NCBI GenBank assembly: GCA_902803305.1
Contig: CADCPL010000304.1
Span: forward strand, 1 to 5,480
Origin: an uncultured Lachnospiraceae bacterium
GTDB lineage: Bacteria; Bacillota; Clostridia; Lachnospirales; Lachnospiraceae
Length of the DNA stretch: 5,480 nucleotides
Direction of reading: 5' to 3'
In this document: positions 1 through 5,480 of the stretch, piece after piece
Numbering within the stretch: position 1 is the stretch's first letter
Layout of the letters: the number at the start of each line of letters is the position of its first letter
Translations under genes and position numbers: made by a program
Notes under the pieces: model-generated
What the model was told of the DNA's origin: nothing
Databases searched by the model: none
Seen by the model: the letters and a program-made list of their open reading frames with translations, nothing else

Positions 1-351
1 ATGGCAGATGATATGAATAAGCTTCGCAAGGAAATAGACAGGATAGACAGCGAGATCTTAAGACTGTACGAAGAGAGAATGGATGTCGCAAGAAAGATAG
101 GTCAGTACAAGATAGAAAACGACCTTCCGGTCTATGATGCGGCTCGCGAAGATGCCAAACTGGAAAAGATATTTGAGTCGGTCAAAAACGAGGATTACGC
201 CGACGGTGCCGCACAGCTGTTCATCACGCTCATGCAGGTGAGCAGAGAACTGCAGGAGGACATTAAAGGCATCGACGATGATTTTGACTGGTCCGGAGAG
301 CCTGTTGAGATAAATCTTGAAAGCCTTGGAGGATTCGGATCTGATGCGTGA
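1..351 (+). CDS. Chorismate mutase, AroQ (type II) class, stand-alone
   Basis: Predicted to convert chorismate to prephenate, the committed step towards phenylalanine and tyrosine, in the cytosol. The 116-residue protein is an all-helical AroQ domain (about residues 5-88). The E. coli P-protein mutase active site can be followed without gaps: R9, R26, K37, D46, R49, E50, S81 and Q85 match R11, R28, K39, D48, R51, E52, S84 and Q88, so it should be active. No prephenate dehydratase, dehydrogenase or DAHP synthase domain is attached. Residues 89-116 form an acidic, Gly-rich tail outside the fold. The ATG at base 1 fits the usual AroQ N-terminus, but its ribosome binding site lies outside the window, so a further upstream start cannot be excluded. 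The 3' end overlaps the ATPase gene by 8 bases, which suggests co-transcription. The family call is secure; a biosynthetic role is inferred. Confidence 0.93.
   Translation: MADDMNKLRKEIDRIDSEILRLYEERMDVARKIGQYKIENDLPVYDAAREDAKLEKIFESVKNEDYADGAAQLFITLMQVSRELQEDIKGIDDDFDWSGEPVEINLESLGGFGSDA
328..333 (+). promoter_or_regulatory. Ribosome binding site inside the chorismate mutase gene
   Basis: GGAGGA lies 10 bases before the ATG at 344 and inside the upstream reading frame, where it encodes G110-G111 of the chorismate mutase tail. It decides the ATPase start in favour of ATG 344. The in-frame TTG codons at 317 and 326 lie before or within the element and so cannot use it. Confidence 0.8.
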
Positions 352-1615
352 TAACGAACTGATACTGTATCGTGATTATGATCATGCGGACATAATGGAA
401 AGCGCAAGACTCATTTTGTCCGGGGAAGATGATGCTGTAAAAACACATATGACAGCGTTTGCGGGAAGTCTCGTTGAAATGGCGGTAAATCACGGATACA
501 CTGGAAATCTGTGGCAGGCTTATCTGACATATATCATCGCGAACAATGAAAACGCTTTTTCGACATCATGTGAGATGCGCGGGATGCCGCAGGGATCCGT
601 TACAGAGGCGGCTGTTCACGATCTTTCCATATTCAGAGAGATGTTTGCGACGGACATTTCGGAGATGGATCAGATATGCGGGACCGGCTTTTCGAAGATG
701 CTGACGGAATATGCCGGCGATCAGGACAGATCAAGGCTTTTCAACAAGCGCATAAGGGACAGCATCCTTAAGCTTCGCGACAGTCTTGCGACATCGAAAA
801 GCGATGAGGATTTTGCGGCAAAAGCTGCGCAGTTCTATGGGCAGTTCGGTGTAGGAAAGTTCGGGCTTTTCAAGGCGTTCAGGGTAGAGCACGAAGAGGG
901 CCGGGTACGGATCGCTCCGATAACGAACATACTTCATGTTCAGCTTGAAGATCTTGTCGGATATGAAAGCGCCAAGAAAAAACTCGTTGCCAATACGGAG
1001 GCGTTTCTTGCCGGAAGACCGTGCAACAACTGCCTGCTGTTCGGTGATGCGGGCACCGGAAAATCAAGCAGCATCAAAGGAATACTGAACAGATATTATG
1101 ACAGAGGTCTTCGAATGATAGAGATCTACAAGCATCAGTTCAGGGACCTGAATGATGTGATAGATCAGATCAAAACACGCAATTATAAGTTCATCATATA
1201 TATGGACGATCTGTCGTTTGAGGATTTTGAGACCGATTACAAATATCTCAAGGCGGTCATAGAAGGAGGGCTCGAGAAGAAGCCCGAGAACATCCTCATA
1301 TATGCCACAAGCAACAGAAGGCATATAGTCCGGGAAAAGAATTCGGACAAGAACGACAGGGATGACGATCTTCATTCGAATGATACGGTACAGGAAAAGC
1401 TTTCGCTGTCGTACAGGTTCGGTGAGACGATCTATTTCGGAAGACCTGACAAGAAGCAGTTCAATGAGATAGTAAAAGCTATAGCCGCAAGATCTGATCT
1501 TCATATGGATGAAGAAGAACTGTTATTGGAAGCTAACAAATGGGAACTTAGTCACGGAGGACTGTCGGGACGATGTGCTCAGCAGTTCATCAATTACATG
1601 CTGTCGGGAGAATGA
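344..1615 (+). CDS. AAA+ ATPase of the DUF815 family with a long N-terminal extension
   Basis: This 423-residue cytosolic protein has no signal peptide or membrane segment. The C-terminal half is a DUF815-type P-loop ATPase. Walker A is GDAGTGKS at 234-241. Walker B is IIYMDD at 284-289. A sensor-1-like ATSNRRH is at 321-327 (N324). A SYRFG segment at 356-360 lies where related AAA+ proteins carry an arginine finger (R358). A GGLSGR sensor-2-like motif ends at R410. ATP binding and hydrolysis are therefore well supported. The family's substrate is not established. Residues 1 to about 185 are a mostly helical extension I cannot assign; it includes a CEMRGMP segment and a Gly/Phe-rich stretch (GQFGVGKFGLFKAF) before the ATPase core. 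A highly charged stretch (KNSDKNDRDDD) follows sensor 1. The start is ATG 344, chosen for its GGAGGA site. The gene overlaps chorismate mutase by 8 bases and stops 1 base before the ppx-like gene. A role in remodelling or regulating the polyphosphate proteins is inference from linkage only. Confidence 0.9.
   Translation: MRDNELILYRDYDHADIMESARLILSGEDDAVKTHMTAFAGSLVEMAVNHGYTGNLWQAYLTYIIANNENAFSTSCEMRGMPQGSVTEAAVHDLSIFREMFATDISEMDQICGTGFSKMLTEYAGDQDRSRLFNKRIRDSILKLRDSLATSKSDEDFAAKAAQFYGQFGVGKFGLFKAFRVEHEEGRVRIAPITNILHVQLEDLVGYESAKKKLVANTEAFLAGRPCNNCLLFGDAGTGKSSSIKGILNRYYDRGLRMIEIYKHQFRDLNDVIDQIKTRNYKFIIYMDDLSFEDFETDYKYLKAVIEGGLEKKPENILIYATSNRRHIVREKNSDKNDRDDDLHSNDTVQEKLSLSYRFGETIYFGRPDKKQFNEIVKAIAARSDLHMDEEELLLEANKWELSHGGLSGRCAQQFINYMLSGE
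1606..1611 (+). promoter_or_regulatory. Ribosome binding site for the ppx-like gene
   Basis: GGGAGA lies 5 bases before ATG 1617 and inside the last codons of the ATPase gene. It supports ATG 1617 over the upstream in-frame ATG at 1509, which would add 36 residues unlike any Ppx N-terminus and overlap the ATPase by about 100 bases. Confidence 0.7.
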
Positions 1616-1616
1616 T

Positions 1617-3149
1617 ATGGCTGTTCGTACATTTGCCGCTATAGATGTGGGATCATATGAGCTCGGGCTCAAGATATTTGAATTCTCACAGAAGAACGGA
1701 ATGAAAGAAATAGACAGTATACGTCATTCCATTGAACTTGGAACGGATACGTATCAGAACGGGATCATCGATATGGAACATATGGATGAACTGTGCGATG
1801 TGCTCGCCGATTTTTCATCCATAATGAAGTCGTATAAAGTAGATGATTATAAAGCATACGGAACGAGTGCGATAAGAGAGACCAGGAATACGGCGATCGT
1901 GCTCGAACAGATCAAGCTGCGTACCGGGATCAGGGTGGATGTGCTTTCCAATTCGGAACAGCGATTCCTTCATTACAAAGCAGCTGCGATCAAAGGTTCG
2001 AGATTTGATGAGTTCATAAGAGAAGGCTGCGCCATCGTTGATGTCGGAGGAGGCAGTATCCAGATATCACTGTTTGATAACGATACTCTTGTTACGACAC
2101 AGAATATAAGACTGGGCGTCCTTAGGACTATGGACATGCTCGCGACACTGTCTCCCAAGACAAGGGACGTGGAGGGCATCCTAAAGGAACTTATCGATAA
2201 TCAGCTTCAGGTGTTCAAGAAACTGTATCTGAAGGGCAGGACTATCAAGAACCTCATTCTTATAGATGACTATGTATCTGCAATGCTTTACCACTCCGGA
2301 TCGAAAGATCGCGCGTTTACCGCGGGAAGGTTCAAAGAAGTATGTGCTAAGATCAGGACGATGGATCCGGCAGCCATAGCGAAGGAATACGGGATCAGTG
2401 AGGAGACAGCTCCGCTTCTTCTGCCTGCGGTATCTCTCGTTTCCAGAGTTATAAAGATAACAAAGGCTGAGACGATCTGGTCTCCGGGCGTATCTTTGTG
2501 TGACGGTATGGCTTATGAATATGCCGAGAAAGAAAAGCTGGTACACTACAGGCATGATTTTGAAAACGACATAATCGCATGCGCGAAAGTAATGTCAAAG
2601 CGGTATCAGGGAAACGAAGCCAGGAACGAGCTCATTGAAAAAGTTGCCTGCGATCTGTTTGATGCGACGCGTAAGATACATGGTATGGCCAGACGTGACA
2701 AGCTTCTGCTCATCATCGCGTCTCTTCTTAACGATTGCGGCAGATACATCAGCATAGAAGCCGGAGCGGAATGCGGATACGACATAATCATGGCAACAGA
2801 GATGATCGGACTGTCGCACGCGGAACGGGAGATCGTGGCGAACATAGTGCGGTTCAATAAAACGCAGTTCAGGTACTACAATGAGGTTGCGACAACATCA
2901 CTCATAGACAAAGAAAATTATATCAAGATAGCCAAGCTCTCCGCGATGTTCCGCATAGCGGACGGCGTGTGCAGGAGCTACAGGACCAAGGTGAACGATG
3001 TCAGGTTTTCCGTTAAGGGAAACGAACTTATCATAAATGTTTTCACGGTGGATGATATAGATCTGGAGCAGGGATTCTTCTTCAGAAAAGCATCGCTTTT
3101 TGAGGAAGTGTTCTCTATCAAACCGGTGCTGCGCTATAAGAGGTTATGA
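1617..3149 (+). CDS. Ppx/GppA-family protein with degenerate active site and HD-like C-terminus
   Basis: This is a 510-residue protein of the exopolyphosphatase/pppGpp phosphohydrolase family, close in length to E. coli PPX (513). The actin-like N-terminal half (about 4-300) shows the phosphate-1 loop AAIDVGS at 7-13, GTSAIRET with its conserved Arg, and the phosphate-2 loop DVGGGS at 142-147. The C-terminal region (about 310-510) follows the Ppx HD-domain layout. Family members remove terminal phosphate from polyphosphate or pppGpp. Key positions differ here. By ungapped alignment to E. coli PPX recalled from memory, catalytic E121 is Q115, E150 is Q149, and loop residue N21 is Y14. The HD signature reads LLNDCG (N372-D373), and the usual His-rich HHKH-type and RYH segments read EAGAECG (381-387) and RFNKT (412-416). 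It may be a pseudoenzyme, a sensor or an altered hydrolase. ATG 1617 fits the family N-terminus and has a good ribosome site. The gene overlaps or abuts ppk1, as ppx often does. Family call secure; catalytic activity doubtful. Confidence 0.9.
   Translation: MAVRTFAAIDVGSYELGLKIFEFSQKNGMKEIDSIRHSIELGTDTYQNGIIDMEHMDELCDVLADFSSIMKSYKVDDYKAYGTSAIRETRNTAIVLEQIKLRTGIRVDVLSNSEQRFLHYKAAAIKGSRFDEFIREGCAIVDVGGGSIQISLFDNDTLVTTQNIRLGVLRTMDMLATLSPKTRDVEGILKELIDNQLQVFKKLYLKGRTIKNLILIDDYVSAMLYHSGSKDRAFTAGRFKEVCAKIRTMDPAAIAKEYGISEETAPLLLPAVSLVSRVIKITKAETIWSPGVSLCDGMAYEYAEKEKLVHYRHDFENDIIACAKVMSKRYQGNEARNELIEKVACDLFDATRKIHGMARRDKLLLIIASLLNDCGRYISIEAGAECGYDIIMATEMIGLSHAEREIVANIVRFNKTQFRYYNEVATTSLIDKENYIKIAKLSAMFRIADGVCRSYRTKVNDVRFSVKGNELIINVFTVDDIDLEQGFFFRKASLFEEVFSIKPVLRYKRL
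3139..3143 (+). promoter_or_regulatory. Ribosome binding site for ppk1
   Basis: AGAGG near the end of the ppx-like gene lies 8 bases before ATG 3152 but only 2 bases before ATG 3146. The spacing favours 3152. ATG 3146 would form a 4-base ATGA overlap with the ppx stop, a common coupled arrangement, so it remains possible. The two proteins differ by only two residues. Confidence 0.6.
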
Positions 3150-3151
3150 GC

Positions 3152-5257
3152 ATGAATGATTTGGGTAATAAGGATTACTACGTAAACAGAGAACTGTCGT
3201 GGCTGATGTTCGATGAGAGAGTTCTCGGAGAGGCGACGGATGTGTCAAACCCTCTGATGGAGAGACTCAAATTCCTGTCGATAACAGCGTCGAATCTCGA
3301 TGAATTTTTCATGGTAAGAGTGGCGTCTCTTATCGATATGCAGCATGCGCGCTATACCAAAAAAGATATCGCGGGCATGACGATAGATGATCAGCTATCG
3401 GCGATATCACATAAGACACACGAACTTGTCGAGACGCAGTATTTCGTGCTTTTGCATACGCTCCTTCCGCTCATGGAGGCCGAGGGTATCAACTTCATCA
3501 CAAGGCACGAGGATCTTTCCGGCGAGCAGGCCGAGTATGTTGACAGATATTTCGAGGAGGAAGTGTACCCGGTACTGACACCGATGGCCGTGGATTCGTC
3601 AAGACCGTTCCCGCTTGTACGAAATCAGTCACTCAACATAGGAGCGCTGATAGGAAAGAAGGGCGAGGACTCGCGTGATTTTGCAACGGTCCAGGTTCCG
3701 TCCGTGCTTCCGAGGATCGTTGAACTTCCGTCAACTTCGGGAAGGACTTTCATTCTGCTCGAAGAAGTCATTGAGCGTAACATGTCAAAACTGTTCCTAA
3801 ATTATGACGTGTTCTGTGCCTACCCTTACAGGATAATGAGAAATGCAGACCTTTCGATCGATGAGGAAGAGGCTGCAGACCTTTTGAAAGAGATAGAAAA
3901 GCAGATCAAGCGCCGTCAATGGGGTGAGGTCATCAGGCTCGAAGTGGCAGAGGACATCGATCCCGGCCTTATGGAGATACTGAAGATGGAGCTGTCGGTA
4001 AGAGAGGACAACATATACAGTATCCCAGGGCCCATAGATCTGACTTTTCTTATGAAGCTGTACGGTACTCCCGGATTCGAGCATTTAAAGAGAGCGGACC
4101 ACGTGCCGGCAGCAGTTCATGAGATAAACGACGGAGGTGACATATTCGAGTCGATAAGGATGCATGATATACTGATGCATCATCCGTATCAGACTTTTGA
4201 TCCTGTGATAGATTTTGTAAAGAGTGCGGCGCGTGATCCCGAAGTTCTTGCGATCAAGCAGACGCTCTACAGAGTGAGCGGTAATTCGCCGATTGTTGCG
4301 GCACTTGCCGAGGCTGCGGAGAACGGTAAGCAGGTCACGGTTCTCGTTGAACTGAAGGCCCGCTTTGATGAGGAACACAATATCGTATGGGCACGCAAGC
4401 TTGAGAAAGCCGGAGTTCATGTCATATACGGACTTGTCGGACTCAAGACACACTGCAAGATAACGCTCGTCGTCAGACGTGAAGAAGACGGGATACGCAG
4501 GTACGTACATCTCGGAACGGGTAACTATAACGACAGTACGGCCAAGCTCTATACCGATCTGGGACTTCTTACTTGCGCGGAACAGATAGGAGAGGATGCA
4601 ACGGCTGTGTTCAACATGCTCAGCGGTTATTCGGAGCCGCTTTACTGGAACAGGCTTTCGCTTGCACCGCTCTGGCTCAAGGACAGGTTCATCCACTTGA
4701 TCGAACGAGAAGCAAACAATGCCAGGGCAGGAAAGAGGGCACGCATAATAGCAAAAGTAAATGCGATATGCGACAAGGAAGTAATACTGGCTCTATACGA
4801 TGCATCATGTGCGGGTGTTAAGATCGACCTTATCGTGCGCGGCATATGCTGCCTCAAGCCGCAGGTAAAGGGCGTATCGGAAAACATCACGGTACGAAGT
4901 ATCGTGGGTGATTTTCTCGAGCACAGCAGGGTATTCTATTTTGAAAACGCAGGGAACAGTGAAGTGTACTGCGGGTCATCGGACTGGATGCCCAGAAACC
5001 TCCTGCGCCGTGTTGAGATAATGTTCCCGATACTTGATGAGAACCTGAAGGAAAGAGTGATAGGTATACTCGAGACACTTCTTGCCGATACCGTAAAGGC
5101 AAGGATAGAACAGCCGGACGGAACGTATGAACGGATAGATAAGCGCGGCAGGGATCTTGTGTGCGCGCAGGATGTATTTTGCAGGAATGCCGCAGATGAA
5201 TCCGCAGAAGATGCTGTGATAAACAGCAGGGTTTTTATTCCGATAGAAGGAGCGTAG
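3152..5257 (+). CDS. ppk1: Polyphosphate kinase 1 (Ppk1)
   Basis: Catalyses reversible transfer of the ATP gamma-phosphate to growing inorganic polyphosphate. The 701 residues (703 if ATG 3146 is used) compare with 688 in E. coli, so the gene is full length. The N-terminal domain carries YYVNRELSWL (9-18) and SNLDEFF (47-53), with N48 matching the ATP-contacting N45. A middle domain runs to about residue 315 (VLTPMAVD, RPFPLVRNQSLNIG). Two phospholipase-D-like C-terminal domains follow. The autophosphorylated histidine is H434 in LKTHCK (E. coli H435), R374 and R404 match Mg-binding R375 and R405, YVHLGTGNYND follows, and H591 in FLEHSR matches H592. The enzyme therefore looks fully competent. 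In other bacteria it is often membrane-associated, but no membrane segment is visible here. It directly follows the ppx-like gene and is probably translated with it. The C-terminal 50 residues form a longer, less conserved tail. Family and activity are confidently called. Confidence 0.98.
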   Translation: MNDLGNKDYYVNRELSWLMFDERVLGEATDVSNPLMERLKFLSITASNLDEFFMVRVASLIDMQHARYTKKDIAGMTIDDQLSAISHKTHELVETQYFVLLHTLLPLMEAEGINFITRHEDLSGEQAEYVDRYFEEEVYPVLTPMAVDSSRPFPLVRNQSLNIGALIGKKGEDSRDFATVQVPSVLPRIVELPSTSGRTFILLEEVIERNMSKLFLNYDVFCAYPYRIMRNADLSIDEEEAADLLKEIEKQIKRRQWGEVIRLEVAEDIDPGLMEILKMELSVREDNIYSIPGPIDLTFLMKLYGTPGFEHLKRADHVPAAVHEINDGGDIFESIRMHDILMHHPYQTFDPVIDFVKSAARDPEVLAIKQTLYRVSGNSPIVAALAEAAENGKQVTVLVELKARFDEEHNIVWARKLEKAGVHVIYGLVGLKTHCKITLVVRREEDGIRRYVHLGTGNYNDSTAKLYTDLGLLTCAEQIGEDATAVFNMLSGYSEPLYWNRLSLAPLWLKDRFIHLIEREANNARAGKRARIIAKVNAICDKEVILALYDASCAGVKIDLIVRGICCLKPQVKGVSENITVRSIVGDFLEHSRVFYFENAGNSEVYCGSSDWMPRNLLRRVEIMFPILDENLKERVIGILETLLADTVKARIEQPDGTYERIDKRGRDLVCAQDVFCRNAADESAEDAVINSRVFIPIEGA
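5245..5252 (+). promoter_or_regulatory. Ribosome binding site for the downstream small gene
   Basis: AGAAGGAG within the last codons of ppk1 lies 8 bases before ATG 5261. It is close to a consensus anti-16S match at ideal spacing and is the main reason to accept the incomplete open frame at the window edge as a gene. Confidence 0.8.
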
Positions 5258-5260
5258 ATC

Positions 5261-5480
5261 ATGTTTGAAAAAGATGTGCTTAATTATTTCCTGGAGAACC
5301 AGGGACAGCTGTTTGACGAGGAGATCGCATCCACACCCGATGAGGCGAGTGATTTTCTCGAAGAATCGATGTCTGTTGTTGTGGAAAACATCGAAGAAGT
5401 GATAGAATACTTCGACGAGATGGGAGTCGATACGGAAGGAATGAGCGAGGATGAGATACGGCAGCAGTCGGAAGTATTCG
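5261..5480 (+). CDS. Small acidic protein of unknown function, 3' end beyond the window
   Basis: The open frame starts MFEKDVLNYFLENQGQLFDE and runs 73 codons to the window edge without a stop. I do not recognise the family with confidence. What is visible is a soluble, probably mostly helical protein with no signal peptide or membrane segment. It is extremely acidic: about 23 Asp/Glu against only two Lys/Arg in 73 residues. Phe, Tyr and Leu recur between the acidic runs, as in amphipathic helices. A near-perfect ribosome site and a 3-base gap after the ppk1 stop (5255-5257) place it in the same transcript. Codon use resembles its neighbours. It could be a small adaptor or a stand-alone domain, but no function is assigned. 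Reality as a gene is well supported; total length is unknown. Confidence 0.8.
   Translation, partial: MFEKDVLNYFLENQGQLFDEEIASTPDEASDFLEESMSVVVENIEEVIEYFDEMGVDTEGMSEDEIRQQSEVF

Noticed and set aside
317..343. TTG start codons at 317 and 326 for the ATPase, giving up to 9 extra residues
   Set aside because: They lie before or within the GGAGGA ribosome site, which is correctly spaced only for ATG 344.
1064..1504. 146-codon open frame on the minus strand opposite the ATPase
   Set aside because: It is antisense to the Walker B and sensor motifs of a clear AAA+ gene, and its translation has no recognisable family features.
1509..1616. Upstream in-frame ATG extending the ppx-like protein by 36 residues
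   Set aside because: The extension lies inside the ATPase coding region and does not resemble a Ppx N-terminus, and ATG 1617 has a good ribosome site and begins just before the AAIDVGS loop.
4085..4696. 203-codon open frame on the minus strand
   Set aside because: It lies entirely opposite the conserved catalytic core of ppk1 (H434 region), its translation shows no recognisable domain, and it reflects codon bias of the real gene.
5258..5260. Transcription terminator after ppk1
   Set aside because: Only 3 bases separate ppk1 from the next gene and no GC-rich hairpin followed by a T-run is present, so transcription most likely continues.
1..5480. Defence system, mobile element, CRISPR array or RNA gene
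   Set aside because: There are no repeats, transposase or integrase, effector nuclease, or tRNA/rRNA-like segments, and the window is almost completely filled by uniform housekeeping-style genes. An AAA+ ATPase alone is not evidence of defence.

Overview
The window is a compact, single-strand (+) gene block from what looks like a Clostridia genome, most likely Lachnospiraceae. This rests on the family mix, the mid-to-high-40s GC content judged by eye, heavy use of ATA and AGA/AGG codons, and strong GGAGG-type ribosome binding sites. The taxonomic placement is inference, because no rRNA or marker phylogeny is available here.

Layout from left to right: a stand-alone AroQ-type chorismate mutase (1-351); an AAA+ ATPase of the DUF815 type with a long N-terminal extension (344-1615, overlapping the previous gene by 8 bases); a Ppx/GppA-family protein with a C-terminal HD-like region (1617-3149, 1-base gap); polyphosphate kinase Ppk1 (3152-5257, with a possible start at 3146 inside the ppx stop); and the beginning of a small, very acidic unknown protein (5261 to the window edge, 3-base gap after ppk1). 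There are no intergenic stretches of any length, so no internal promoter, terminator or RNA gene is expected or seen. The spacing implies one transcription unit with translational coupling. Its promoter lies upstream of the window and its end lies downstream.

Functionally the core is a polyphosphate module: Ppk1 polymerises the terminal phosphate of ATP into polyphosphate, and a Ppx/GppA-fold protein sits immediately beside it. Ppk1 keeps every catalytic residue I could check. The Ppx-like protein does not. Two glutamates essential in E. coli PPX align with glutamines (Q115 and Q149), the Asn of the first phosphate-binding loop is Tyr, and the HD region has lost its recognisable metal-binding histidines. 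The most interesting reading is that this protein is a polyphosphate or nucleotide sensor, or a much altered hydrolase, rather than an ordinary exopolyphosphatase, and that the DUF815 ATPase works with it. That is a hypothesis. The sequence itself shows only the substitutions and the tight linkage.
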